DNA of 64,000 nt, from positions 9,261,863 through 9,325,862 of the forward strand of contig OZ234496.1 of the NCBI GenBank assembly GCA_965153455.1, in the 5' to 3' direction. Below are positions 23,792-35,575 of the stretch, piece by piece. The notes beneath the pieces are model-generated. The model saw only the letters and a list, made by a program, of their open reading frames with translations, ran no database searches and was not told where the DNA came from. The position numbers were made by a program, and so were the translations under genes. How positions within the stretch are numbered: the first letter of the stretch is position 1; every line of letters begins with the position of its first letter. The DNA comes from Sphagnum compactum. Taxonomy: Eukaryota; Bryophyta; Sphagnopsida; Sphagnales.

Positions 23792-24706
23792 TTGAAGGTT
23801 TTTTTTTAAAAAATTCAAACGAACTGGTCTCAAGACCACACCAGAGGAGGTTCCATCAAAAGCCAGTTAAAAACTGGAACGAACGAAGGTTCCTTTAGAA
23901 GAAACCCCGAGAAGGGGAGGGAGGCAGCAGCCCCATCAAACATTAAAGAAATCCAAGAAATACAAGGGGGGCAAGAAGCACCGAAGGTTCCTTTAGAAAT
24001 CAACGAACCGGACACAACTGGTACGAACTTGGGCTCTGCTTCACCCAATGCGGAGAAGAGCAGCGCAAGTGGGACAGTAGTAGACGTCTGCTGAAGTGGG
24101 TTTCTGGAGAAGAGAAGTTTTGGTCGCTTGCTGAACTCCTCATCATCGTCATCATCATCTCCAGAAAGCTCATAATTTATCAGCATCATCAGCATCATGA
24201 TCACTCCCGCATCTTTTCATCACTTGCTCAGAAAATCACGCAGATAATTAGCAGCATGTTTAGGAGTGGTTCAAGTGTTTACACTTCCAGCAGCAGCAGC
24301 AGCAGCTGCAGCACAACAACCCAACTCCTTGGGTCAAATTTAGTAAACTCTTGCCCAAGAGCTGTCGAGTTTGTGATGAGTTTGTGAATACCAGTTTGAG
24401 GTTGAGATTATTGGTCGCAAAATCAGAATTTTATTTATTTATTTATTTATTTATTCTTCTTCTTCCTTTGGGGTTTGTGTTTTCTAGTGGTGATGTTTAT
24501 GAGTTGCAATCCATGAGTTTTGTTCTGATGATGATGATGAGAGAGACTCGATAGAAGCTGAGGTTGCAGATTTTCTGCATCATCAAGCCTGGAGATGTTT
24601 TGTTCTTGAGTTTTTTTGGGGAGGAAGTTCGTGATCTGAAGCCTAGTATTGCAACCAACTTAGATATGTTGCCGTATTTGGAGTTGGGCTTACTCTACTT
24701 GACACT
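23792..24706 (+). promoter_or_regulatory. Upstream region of the GT92 gene
   Basis: No gene is supported here. It contains a trinucleotide run of (AGC)n at about 24291-24312 and a tetranucleotide (ATTT)n run at about 24431-24455. A 124-codon minus-strand frame (23830-24204) is compositionally biased (D-run from CATCATCGTC repeats) and has no domain. Promoter and leader of the downstream gene probably lie in this interval, but I could not fix a TATA box. Confidence 0.4.
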
Positions 24707-27571
24707 ATGATGAGAGAACGAGAGTCTACTAGGGTCGGAAGGAAAGCGCGAGGAGCCACTGCGGTGGTGGCAGCAGTTTGCGCATCCAGCGTTTCTTACT
24801 GGCTTCGATTGTTGCTTGTTTTGGCCACTGCTGCGTTGTTTGTGTTGGTGTGCTTGCCGGACGCTGCTAGTCTTGGAGGTGAGAATAAACCTCGAAGCTC
24901 CTGTTATTGCTTTCTTTTTTATTTGCTAGTCTGGATGGACGTTGTTGTTGTTGTTGTGCGAAGAAGACGTACTACTCTGTCATTCTTCGGTGATCTCACA
25001 CTTGTGTAGATAAAATTCCAGGTTGTCATCCAAAAACTTCCGATCACGGCTGTCTGAATCTGCGGCAATCCACGTACAGAGACCAACAACAACAACAACA
25101 ACAGCGTCTTCTTGCAGCACTTGCAGCAGCAGCAGCAGCAGAAAGGCCGGTGTTTGTGGATGCTGCCGTGTCCTTCCCAGAGCATGTACTCTTGCTATTG
25201 AATTCCACTTTCTTCCATGAAGAAGAAGCTGGTGGTGGCGAAAGCAGCAACCCTAGGAAACTACTGTATGGAGATCAGCAGCAGGAGGAGCTGGTCATGT
25301 GTATATATGGTGCTCATGTTAGAACTAAAGTGCTAGCCATAGATCAAGGGTTTGTACGCTGTGAGCACCCAAGCAGCAAAACCTTGAAAGCATCCTTGGT
25401 AGGAAAATTCGTCAGTCTCCAGATTCAGAGACCAACAACAAGGCAGCTGCCATCGAAAGCACAGTATGGTGCAATCTCTTGGAAGAAAGTGGTTTACCAG
25501 ATAGTGGTGTACGAAGAGGAGGGTTTCGTGCTCCTTTTTGCCAAGGGAATTGTGATTAGCAAGAAAGGAGAAGCTCCTCAAGGCCTTGAATGTGTGTTTG
25601 GAAACACTTTTCGTACTCAAGTGACAGAATCATGCCAGGAGAATTTCCGATGCCCTCTTCCTCCACCTCAACATAGAGATTCTTTTGTGGGGTTGCTGGT
25701 TCACTTGCAGATTGCAAATGGCACACGATTCCCATCTGTTGTAAGGTACAGCCGCCACACCACCATTATGAGAGATGATCTGCACAACTCCTCCTCAAAC
25801 AAAGCTGCAGTAGCTGATGATTTCACCAAACAAGCTTCTATCAGTAACATCAAAACTGCTGCAGATTTGGAGAGACGCGGCTTAGAGGATCTGGAGAAGA
25901 GCAAGAAAGACATGACAGTCTGTGCATGCACCATGATCTGGAATGGTGCCAAATTCTTACGGGAATGGGTCATGTTCCATGACCGAATGGGTGTGGAGAG
26001 ATTTTTCCTGTACGACAATAACAGTGATGATGATCTCGACTCTGTTGTGAAGAGCTTGCAATCTAGTAATTTCAATCTGAGTAGACATGTGTGGCCATGG
26101 CTGAAAACCCAAGAAGCGGGATTCTCTCATTGTGCCTCTCAGGCAATGCCAATCTGTGAATGGGTTGCTTTTATCGACGTTGATGAGTTCCTCTTCCCAT
26201 CCTCTTACATCAAGGGCTTAAACCAACAATCGATTGTTGGCAATCAGAAGCTTAATGTGGATCTGTCATCAGAGGGAAACTCATCATCATCAAGCTCAAT
26301 GGTACAACTAGATAGCTATGATCTGATTCAAAACCACTGCATTGAAATTGGACACAAATGTGCAAAGGAACTTAAGAGCTTCTTTTTCGAAGCACTGTTT
26401 TTTTGCGATTCCCTGTTGTTAGGTTTGGAGACTGTGTAGATTGACTTTTCGTTCATTTTCGGTCTTTTTATTTTTTCCTTTTTGGGGGGGGGGGGGGGGG
26501 AGGGGCAGGTAGTACCAATATCCAACCAAAAAAGATATCAAACTACTCAGGAGAAACATGATGCAAGTGAGGACACTGCAGGGGTGTCAACTGTGGAGAC
26601 AAGTGTTGTTGGATCACCGTTGCAACACATGCTTGTTCATCAGAATAGTATAGTTGAAGGCAAAATGGGGCAGTTGAAGATTCCTTGCTTCACATTTGGG
26701 GCTTCGGGTCTGGTGACTCTTCCCAGCAGTGGTCAGATTGTGAATTATATCTGCAGGATGAGGGCACCGAAACGAGTCAAATCAATTGTTAGATTGGTGG
26801 CACTCTCACCCACACTATGTAGCCAGGTTCATCACTTTCATCTTCATAGCACATTTCAGGAGGTGCGGGCCAATATTGGTCAGGCAGCTGTCTACCACTA
26901 CAAGTATCAGGTATTGAAGGTTTTTGTTTCTTTTCACACTTTCTTCCACAACACAGTTTCATGAATTGCAGTTTCTATTGATTCCTCTTTGAGTTTCCTA
27001 TGTTGCTGCTTTTCTCTTGTCTTCAGAGTGCAAACAAGTTTGTATACATTCAGTACCCATACCTTGATTTCGCACCAAGCTATATTGAAATCCTACACAT
27101 GCAGCAGTGTCCTACTGCTTTCTGAAGTCATGAAAACATGCAATGATCTCAGTAGGATCACAGCTGTTTTTGTTTGGATCTTTATGAACTGTGTAATCAA
27201 GTTCATGGCGTATGAACAACAAGCTTACCAGATGCAAGAAAGTTGACCTTGCGAGAGGTGTATGTGACAATCATTGTCCTGGCATCAACTAATTTTTTCC
27301 ATTTCTTATGTTCATGCAGGTCTGGGAGGATTTTAAGACCAAATTTGTCCATCGAGTAGCAACATTTGTTCCTGACTGGGGTGATGATTACAAGTTGAAC
27401 CATCTGGATAGAACCCCTGGCTTGGGTACAAAGGCGGTAGAGCCACCTGCATGGGCAGAAAAGTTTTGTGAATTGAATGATACTACACTTCGAGATTTTG
27501 CACTTAGCCAATTCCAAAGAAATAAATCTAGCAGTGAGCTGATTTGGGAGTCTCATGCTAGCAGATCATAA
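24707..27571 (+). CDS. GT92 family glycosyltransferase, four exons
   Basis: Exons 24707-24878, 25022-26433, 26509-26910 and 27320-27571 join to 2238 nt (745 aa) with matching phases. The N-terminus has a basic stretch and one membrane anchor (about residues 30-52), typical of a type II Golgi enzyme. Exon 2 opens with poly-Q and poly-A runs. It then has two related blocks with the pattern C-[IV]-[YF]-G...RT.V...F.C..P, ending in L.G..V.LQI, an internal duplication. The GT92 (DUF23) catalytic domain starts near residue 355 with TVCACTMIWNGAKFLREWV, then ERFFLYDNNSDDD and the DxD-bearing FIDVDEF (about residue 443). It continues in exon 3 (CFTFGASGL, HKYQ-like end YHYKYQ) and exon 4 (RVATFVPDW, PGLGTKAVEPPAW). 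Plant GT92 members include galactan beta-1,4-galactosyltransferases, but the exact acceptor is unknown here. The exon 2 donor (ACT/GTGTAG) is the weakest call. If it is not used, the frame stops at 26439. Confidence 0.85.
26484..26500 (+). repeat. G17 homopolymer in GT92 intron 2
   Basis: Seventeen consecutive G residues lie 8 bases upstream of the intron 2 acceptor (GGGGCAG then GTAGTACC at 26509). They replace the usual pyrimidine tract near the splice site, although a T-rich tract lies just before at 26466-26483. Confidence 0.9.
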
Positions 27572-28480
27572 CATGAAACAAATCTCCATATGCATTTAGA
27601 AAATTGTAAAGGACTTGAAGCTGGTGGAGAGGATTTTAAACTCTGGATCTCATGGTACAAACCTTGATGATCTGTACACTTTTGGCAAAAAGGAGAGCCA
27701 AGATCTGCCTCTTTCACCTGTGTTTCTGATGTGGTTTTGTGAGGTGAGCAGCTTGAAGTTCTGAGGGTGGAGGAGTATTCACAAGACTCTGCTTGCTATA
27801 GCCCTTGTTGGCTACCCGTTGCCCAGTTTGCACAGAGCAAGAGGAGCTTGGGAACGAGCAATTGAGCTGAGTTGGAAACGAGGACCACTGGTGACAGCCT
27901 TCATGAAGGCTCTGACACACCACTGGAGAATCAATTACCTTGACAGAAAAAGGACCTTTGTACAAGCTTTCCAGAAACTCACAGTTCTTTGCAGGTTCTT
28001 TGTGTAGGGCATTGCCAAAACAAGGGGCCCACACAAGGCTGGTGTTGAGGTGGTGTGTGCCCAACAGAAGAGCGGAGAAGATTTGACTGGGTCATACATA
28101 CATCAGAGCATCCCCACCCATATTGCCTATTTAGGCTTGCATCAACATTTCTCACATCCATTATTTATATATTACTTATTTATATATCTCAACCCCCCCA
28201 TCCATAAACTCTGAGAAGCCGGAGATCATGAATAGCAAAGCAAGTGGACCAATTAAATAATCTGATCAATCAATAACAGTGGGAGATTGTATTGTGGAGA
28301 CTAATCAAGCAATCTCGCCAATTCATAGTAGGATTTAAACTGTGCAGTGGCTAGCAAAAGTCATTCTATGCAGTGTCAATAGTTGTGCCAAAATCACTTT
28401 TTTGAATTGAATGACACACGGGTGAGGATATTTTAAATATGAGCATGTTTTCTTCATTTTTGTATACTACAGTAAGTTAC
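27572..28480 (+). other. 3' flank of the GT92 gene
   Basis: No further coding exon with GT92 similarity is seen after the stop at 27569-27571. The 3' UTR and terminator region probably occupy the first few hundred bases. Open frames here (up to 116 codons on the minus strand) have no recognisable domain. Confidence 0.45.
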
Positions 28481-28484
28481 TGAG

Positions 28485-29035
28485 TCCAAGGCTACAGGTT
28501 GAAAATGAATACACAATACACAAGCTTTCCCATCACAGAAATCATGGTGAAGGTAAAATTGGTGTCTATAGAATATGAGTAAAGTCAACAAGCAGACCAG
28601 CTCTTGAATCTTGAATACACAACACACAAGCTTTCCCATCACAGAAATCATGGTCAAGGTAAAATTGGTGTCTATAGAATATGAGTAAAATCAACAAGCA
28701 GACCAGCTCTTGAATCTTGAATACACAACACACAAGCTTTCCCATCACAGAAATCATGATGAAGGTAAAATTGGTGTACATAGAATATGAGTAAAATCAA
28801 CCCAGACCAGCTCTCGAATCTTGAATACACAACACACAAGCTTTCCCATCACAGAAATCATGGTGAAGGTAAAATTGGTGTAAATAGAATATGAGTAAAA
28901 TCAACACAGACCAGCTCTCGAATCTTGAATACACAACACACAAGCTTTCCCATCACAGAAATCATGGTGAAGGTAAAATTGGTGTACATAGAATATGCGT
29001 AAAATCAACAGCAGACCAGCTCTCGAATCTAGAAT
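28485..29035. repeat. Tandem array, five units of 104-106 bp
   Basis: CAAGCTTTCCCATCACAG occurs at 28521, 28627, 28733, 28837 and 28941, giving periods of 106, 106, 104 and 104 bp. Each unit continues with AAATCATGGTGAAGGTAAAA and TTGGTGT.TATAGAATATG, then CAGACCAGCTCT.GAATCTTG. Units differ by only a few bases, so the array is young. Frames across it are repeated and have no recognised domain. Confidence 0.9.
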
Positions 29036-29187
29036 TTGACCTCGGCCACAAAAGTACTACTCTGTTGTTATAATTCATCTCTTAGTTGTCTGGGCCAACA
29101 AAAGAAGCTCAATGATGTGTTTGCTTTATCAGCTGCTCAGAATCAAGAGGTTCTGGGGAAGGCCAAGACCAGTGTATTTTGCTGGTC

Positions 29188-29206
29188 TAAACCCTAAACC
29201 CTAAAC
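29188..29206. repeat. Short telomere-type motif (TAAACCC)2
   Basis: CTAAACCCTAAACCCTAAAC is two and a half copies of the plant telomere unit in an interstitial position. It could be a telo-box or a scar of break repair. Too short to say more. Confidence 0.6.
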
Positions 29207-29499
29207 AAAAAAGAATTGGGAAAATTTTGGAATTTAATCACCAGTCCACACCTAATATGTTGATTAACATTAGATTATAGGTGGCATATGAAATGGCATT
29301 ATGTTAAGATGGTGTTAGTAATTATTGTTAATTAATATTAATTAAAAAAAAATTGAGTTAAAAATTCAATGTTAACTACAGTCTCAAAAAAATAACAAGT
29401 TAATTCAATGTTTAGAATGCGTCTTCTTATTCTTTTTTTTATTTATTTAATTAATTTATCTTTCAAAAAAGGGGGCAAAATATTACCTCTGAATGGATT

Positions 29500-30135
29500 A
29501 GATTGGAAATTTTAAAAAGCTGATTCAATATTAGTTACTAATTAACATCATGTGTGAACATGTTAAAATAATGTTTAGGAAATTGTCAATAACTTGCAAT
29601 GTTAGAAATTGTTAATTTTCGTAGGTGTGTGAATTAGGTTGCAAACTCCAAAAAAAAACTTAATTTTAATTATTAATTCACATCATGTGTGGACATGTTG
29701 AAATAATGTTCAGAATATTGATGATAACTTGCAATGATAGAAAATGTGGATATTTGTAAGTGTGTATTAGATTGCAAATTGCAAAGAAAAATTCAATGTT
29801 AATTATTAATTAACATCATGTGCGAACATGTTGAAATAATGTTTAGAAAATTGATGATAACATGTAATATTAGGAAATATTAATCTTTGAAGGTGTGGAT
29901 TAAGTTGTAAACTCCAAAAAAAAATTCAATTATTAATTAACATCATGTGTGGACATGTTGAAATGATGTTCAGAAAACAATTGGTAACTTGCAATGTTAA
30001 AAATTGTTAATTTTTTGTAAGTGTGAATTACATTGCAAACTTCCAAAAAAAAAATTCAATTTTAATTATTAATTAACATAATGTGTGGACATGTTGAAAT
30101 AATATTTAGGAAACATTTTTGTTGAATAACTTGCA
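29500..30135. repeat. AT-rich tandem array, about 128-137-bp units
   Basis: The word AACATCATGTGTG(A/G)ACATG or a close variant occurs at about 29543, 29679, 29812, 29938 and 30075. Each is followed by TTGAAATAATGTT(T/C)AG, then AACTTGCAATGTTA and a run of A before ATTCAA. A more diverged copy probably lies at 29330-29420. Five to six units, older than the 105-bp array just upstream. Confidence 0.8.
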
Positions 30136-30139
30136 ATGC

Positions 30140-33100
30140 CAAAAATTGGGGTACCATGATTCATGGCACTTTGTTGGTGTTAATGTAATGTTAGTTGCAA
30201 GCCAAGTGTGGCCAAACCTTTAGCGTGGAAGAACAATGTTATTATAATTATTAAAAAAAAAATCTGCTGAAAACTTTTCATCATAAATTTTCAGTAACAC
30301 CACTTAAAATAAAATTAAGAAAATAAATTTTTTTTAAAAAGAAAAAAAAAACCTGCACAAGAGTTTTTTTTTGTGGTGACAACTGAAATGGGCCCCATTT
30401 TCCTTTTCAGTTGTTGGAAAAGTGTTGTTCTGTAGTACTACCAAATGTTGTGTCAGTTGTAATTATTTGAGAATACACTCATGGAGTATACACTCTGTGA
30501 ATGTGATATTGCTGACAATTGGGAGTTCTTTATCAGACTTCACTGCATCATTGGTGGGGTACATTGAAAATAACCTGAAAGCCTAGAGAGGTCCATAAAT
30601 CAAATTATTAAATGATAAAAGTAAGGAATGCCATCAAGGGATTACTAGTAAGCTTCAAAGTTCACATTATTTGTGACCTATATTTTATTTACAATAATGA
30701 GTAACATAGTAATAATACACATAATATATAATTAAATATTTTAAGCTTAATTTTGTCTTGATCTTGGTGATTAACTATACCACATGTTTTGTTTTCATGG
30801 GATTTCTTCGGTTTTATATTTGTTTGCCAATGCCAATTTGCATGGTTTGTGAACCTCTCTAAACCATTGATTCCCACTTTTGAATCACATTGGAAACGTG
30901 TTTGACACTTGTGTACAAGTCCCCCCAGGAACGGATTCATCACCGTATGGCTGATTGATGATTACAAGTTGCAATGTGCAATTTGAACTGAGGTCGAGTT
31001 TTGGATGTTAGCTTTAGCTACAAATTTGGAGAACAAATTCCCCAACAACCTCAGAAAAAAACTACTAAAAAAATCAACAATTTTAACACGCTTTGAGAAC
31101 CTATATGTTTAAACAAGAAAAATAAGAGTCATGGTTTAAATTTTTTGTTGGTTTGATGGTGGTGGTGGGGATTTTATTATTGTATCTTTGCAAAATCATT
31201 GAGTAGTCGTAAGCCAATCATTTGAGAAGAGAAAAAGGAGGAAAAAAAAGGGAGGAGGAAAAAAAAAAGTAAAAAAAAAAAAAAGAAAAAAAAAAGGAGA
31301 CAATCAGTTTGCAAACTAAGCATGAGTGACTTTTCACCCAATATGGCCCTTTACTTCAATTTCACCAACTAAGCAATGACAAGTGGCTTTTCAGCCTATG
31401 CATCTACACTACACCCTACAATTTTCAAGTTCACCAACAACACCATTATTGAGTGGTTTTTCAAACTTATCGAACTTGTGGTGCCTCTATTATGAGGGTG
31501 GTGATTTTAACATATTTTTTAACATAACAAAGGCAACATGGTTTCATGGTATCCTTCAAGGTTTGACGACTCTAAGATATGAATCCTTCCAAAATTGGAT
31601 GGGTGATAAATTATAATACCTAACATGTAACTGGCTTAAATGGTGAATTGAACCAACAACTACTTGTTAGGTCAAAATGGGGGGGCGTCTTCATATAAAA
31701 ACTAGTGATAACTAGTTGTGGACATGATTGGAATGGACATAGGACAACCGATGTTTCTATGAAAGCATGTTCATCTAGACTAAGTTCCAACTTCAAAGGG
31801 CTTTAAATTTTGCACTACAATATAGATCTTTATTTGTGTCCATGTTTTTGCATACATTTTAATTTCAAAAAGCATCATAATTGATACATATGTTGCCTTA
31901 AGGAAAAATTTATGTATACTTAATCCACAGAATATTTATATATTTATTATTTAGATTCTAATATTGCCCCAAAAAACCTATGTCTTTTCAATGTGGTTTC
32001 AACCTACATTCTACCCAATACAAACTATGGTTCAATCTTTTGGTAGTAATAGGTTGATAATGGAATGATATCCTTTGATAGAAAGGACCTAGCCTTGTTA
32101 TTTGATGAAACTTGGGCTCCGCATTGCTACGCATTACTTGTGATCATTTTGTTTCTTGTTATGTTCCCACATGATTATCAATAGTTTATTTTTATTTATG
32201 TCAATATTTAATTTTGATCAATATAAATATCATGGACATGAGAAGGCACGTGTTAATTTGTTTTTTCATATCCATTTTGGTGAGAAAGGAAAGGGGTGAA
32301 ATAATTATAAGGATAAGAAATAATTATTAGAAAAGAAGTGAGATATCTCATAAAGATAGGAAATAATTATTAAAAAAAATGTGAGGTAGTTAGTAGGCTT
32401 GGAAATGGGAGAGTTATATGTGCAAATGTTTTTGGAATTGTCCAGAGATGACCTTACAAAGGATAATGCAAAATCCATAAGTGAACATACAAAAAAAAAT
32501 AGAAAACTACCCATATACTAGTTCTTTGAAATATTCGATCACTGAAATTTTTAATTTGTTTTCGAATAACTCAAAAACATCATAATTCCAAATACATTCC
32601 AAATTCGCTAATATTTTAGGGAGTTAACACCAAATCTAACAATGCACACAACATGATGACCCATATATATATTAATGTATAAAATAAGTAATCACAAGCA
32701 CATCCAAGAATTTGACATCATAATTAAAAGAAGGTTTCCAGATTTTTGTTAGAAACCCTATAATGGAAAACAAAGATGAACTACAATTGTTATCAGTTTG
32801 ATGTCAATTTGACTAATATTGCCACAAGGAACAAGTGTGTTGTTTTTCTATACTCAAGCAATTCATGTTGATCACGAGAATTTTGCACCAAAACAAAAAT
32901 ATGATTCAGCAAGACCAACAAACATTCGGTCGTGGAAACTGTGTTTATAATTTGACCCGAAGAAAAAGAACAACAACAATAATAATATATTGAGAAATGA
33001 CCCCAAAGAACTTCAAACATTTTTGAAAAGGTATATTTTTGTCCTTACTTTTCGGTAGTCAATTCAACTCTTTGGAAACACACTACGGGGTCAAATGTGT

Positions 33101-33380
33101 GAAATAAATAAGGCTCCGAGAGTAATTAGGCCCCTCTCGATTTTGGGACCCGTGAGCTATTTTTCAAGCTTTATCCACCAATGTTAACAATTGCGTAAAA
33201 GCAACGGCAGAAATTTTTCAGTGTATCTGGAGGGCATGTTATTGAGCGGAACAATCTGTGACCTTGCTCCTCCGCAATTACCCTACACAAAAAATTTCAA
33301 TATGAGATTAAAGATGAGGATTAATAGGGGGCAGGCACTGTGCACTCTCCGTCCTAATGGGGAGGGTTTAGCTCAGTTGC
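30140..33380. other. AT-rich gene-free region with a purine tract
   Basis: No gene is supported. An almost pure A/G tract lies at about 31226-31301. Otherwise the sequence is AT-rich with short, unrelated frames. Confidence 0.4.
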
Positions 33381-33389
33381 CTATTTTTT

Positions 33390-33530
33390 TCTACCTACCT
33401 ATCTACAACCCACAGGCAGGTTGTTAGTAGGTAGGTAGTAAAAAGAGCCCTTACCTATGTATTAACCATCTACTCACCTAGTAATTACCTATTTTCCTAC
33501 CTATCTACCTATATATTAGACCTATTTGTT
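33390..33530. repeat. CTAC/GTAG tetranucleotide-rich stretch
   Basis: Imperfect CTAC repeats (CTACCTACCTATCTAC) at 33391-33406 are followed by the opposite strand form GTAGGTAGGTAG at 33428-33439, then CCTACCTATCTACCTA at about 33496-33511. The opposing blocks could pair. A similar CTAC-rich stretch lies at 46650-46715. Confidence 0.6.
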
Positions 33531-33906
33531 ACAGAATTGGTTACCGAGATGAAACCAAATATTAACTCAGTCGAGGTTTCATCCATAACTGAGTATAAAG
33601 GGGGCATCCAGTGGATGTTGTGCTGGTGGGTGCTGGTTCACTGTGGCCTGTAGGTAAGACCAGCCTATTCTAATAGCCTATTCCACCAGCCTATTCTACC
33701 TTTGTAGATAGGCTAGTTAGGAATTGGAGGTCGTTGATTGACTTATTATTTACGGGTCCACTTCTGAGGAGGAGAGAGAAGTAATAAGAGTAAAGGTGAA
33801 GTAGATGTGGGAACAGGTTAACTCCAGGGGATGAATGGTACGTACTTTTAGATGAATTTTCCGCGTCCCGTTAGTGAATAAAATTCTGTCCACTTAGTCT
33901 CTGCAT

Positions 33907-34116
33907 TTACCGTGTCAACCGGGGCAACGTGGCCCATTCCTGGGCGGCGGCCGGCAGAAGCTGAGGACGAAAGTCTTTGGGTATATTGTTTTTCACCGCG
34001 TCGGACCATAGGGCTACGGTTTCCCCCGGGTGGCTAACAAACATCGGGCGGTGTGCCTCCCAAGCGTCCCCTCCTCTCTCTCTCTTTCTGTTCCTTACAA
34101 GAAAACCGGGTTTCAA
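33907..34116 (-). other. GC-rich open frame of 69 codons, unassigned
   Basis: An abrupt GC-rich island (about 33860-34110) in AT-rich surroundings carries a minus-strand frame containing HRPMFVSHPGETVALWSDAV and PKDFRPQLLPAAAQEWA in separate blocks. It reads like real coding composition, but I recognise no family and see no splice sites that extend it with confidence. It could be a gene remnant or a captured fragment. Confidence 0.25.
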
Positions 34117-34455
34117 AAACTAAGGTTGGTCCAGGGTTTTTGAAAAAACAATTTTTTGTTTTTTTTGTGATATCGAAAATTTGACGAATTTTCTCAAAAA
34201 TTAGGCAAAACAAGTTGAATTTACACAAGGAAAAACAATTCCCAAGAAATTCCCAAATTTGTTGGAAAACACTGGGATAGATTTAATTTATGGGGGGGGG
34301 AAATTTGGCAACTCCCTGGCAAAACAGAAAAAAAGTAACGGCAGTTCAAATGGCCCAAAGTTGCCATATTTCCGGGGAAGAAAAGCTGAAAATCTCCAGA
34401 TTTAGACCATAGAGCGAGGGTGCAGGACATTTGGAATTTCATTAAAAAACTGGTA

Positions 34456-34540
34456 GCCAAATTTGGCTAAATGCTCTTGTGGATGGTGGCCAACCCACCT
34501 ATCTTACAAATTTGAGAAAAAAAAAAAAACCCTGCGGGTC
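34456..34540. repeat. Dispersed repeat, copy 1
   Basis: CCAAATTTGGCTAAATGCTC, then TTGTGGATGGTGGCCAACCC and ACCTA..TTACAAA, matches 61393-61470 (CCAAATTTGGCTCATTCCTT, TTGTGGAGGATTGCCAATCC, ACCTACTTGACAAA). Both copies end in A-rich sequence followed by ACCCCTG/ACCCTG. Origin unknown. A small non-autonomous element is possible. Confidence 0.55.
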
Positions 34541-34559
34541 AGCTGGTAAAGAGCAGATT

Positions 34560-35575
34560 GGGTCTAAGGGACCGATCGCGGGCTGAGACGGAACCGGACC
34601 GGGTCGTGGTGGAGAAGGGCCGAGAATCGAGAACGGGGGAACGGGAGTGTGTGCACGAGGCACGGGAGCTTCCGCGGAAAGGAGGCGAGAGAGAGAGAGA
34701 GAGAGTGTGCGCGTGCGTGCGAGTGATGCGCTGCTATTGTGTTGCGCTTTTGTCGCAGTTTTGTTTTTTGGGTTACATTCTCTCTCTGCGTTTGTGCTTC
34801 GCAGAAATTTCTTTGCACGTGTTGTTTGTACACTCTCGCTCGAGAGAAGCAGCGTGTGTTTTATTTTTCGCGTGGTTTGGGTTGGTTTGGTTTGCCGTGT
34901 GTTTTTTTGGCTGGTCAGTCAGCCTGCAGTCACACAGACGTGTTTCTGTTGCTTATTGCTTGTTGCCGGGAGTTTATATAGCTCTGGCTGCTTGGTCTGT
35001 AGTGAGGCACAGAGAACGGGAAAGAAGGACTTGCTTGAGAAGCTTTAGGAAAGAATTTTTTTGGGGACTATTTTGAACGATCTTGTAGTCTCCTGAACTC
35101 GGGGAGTTTTTTTCTTGCTTTGTGCGTGCGTTCTTATGAGATCGTGACGCTTTGGAAAAGTGTGTTGGGGTGGTGGTTGTAAGTAGAGGAGCTCTGAGGA
35201 GTTTCGGAAAGTGAGCGGCAGTGAACGGAGGAGCGGGAGCAGGGCACAGACAGCAGCAGGAGGAGGAAGAGGAGCAGTAGATAGAAGGAAGTGGAACCCT
35301 ACCCTCCTGTGGACGTAATAAGAGTCTTATGTTGGATTGCAAGAGAAAGAGAACAGCAGGAGAAGACAGAGACTTGATAGTTCCATGTGACACTTGCAAC
35401 CCTATTTTGAGGAGCAGTGTGGAGGAGACGCAGCGTATGCAAGCGAAAGGACGAGTGGCAAGTGTTTTGTTGGAAGAAGAAACAAGAAGAAGAAAAAGAA
35501 GAAGAAGCGGTGGTGGCAGCAGCAGCAGCAAAAGGAGAGGAAGAAGAAAGCGGACCCTAACATCCCTACTCTTCA
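34560..35575 (+). promoter_or_regulatory. CAF1 promoter, TATA box and uORF-rich leader
   Basis: A GC-richer region immediately precedes the CAF1 coding sequence. It has a (GA)n tract at about 34686-34704 and a good TATA box, TTTATATA (34973-34980), predicting transcription start near 35005-35015 and a leader of roughly 565 nt. The leader contains a four-codon uORF including stop (35136-35147, ATG AGA TCG TGA), a minimal ATG-TGA start-stop element (35385-35390) and a 100-codon uORF (35329-35631) that runs past the CAF1 start codon in another frame. Unless an intron removes them, these should strongly limit translation. Lower leader sequence is purine-rich (AGAAG repeats). Confidence 0.55.
34973..34980 (+). 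promoter_or_regulatory. TATA box of the CAF1 gene
   Basis: TTTATATA in GC-richer context, about 600 bp before the start codon and with no competing TATA motif between. The position relative to the start codon implies a long leader. Confidence 0.5.

Noticed and set aside
26989-27246. 85-codon plus-strand frame between GT92 exons 3 and 4
   Set aside because: It lies inside intron 3, which has good donor (CAG/GTATTG) and acceptor (TGCAG/GTCTGG) sites.
28485-29035. CRISPR-like array
   Set aside because: Units are direct full-length tandem repeats without unique spacers, in a plant nuclear context.
33365-33385. Possible tRNA D-arm (TTTAGCTCAGTTG)
   Set aside because: No matching anticodon or T arm follows. 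The sequence runs into CTAC repeats.
34558-35076. 172-codon plus-strand frame before CAF1
   Set aside because: It spans the TATA box and predicted transcription start, is Arg/Glu/Phe biased by (GA)n and T-rich tracts, and has no domain.
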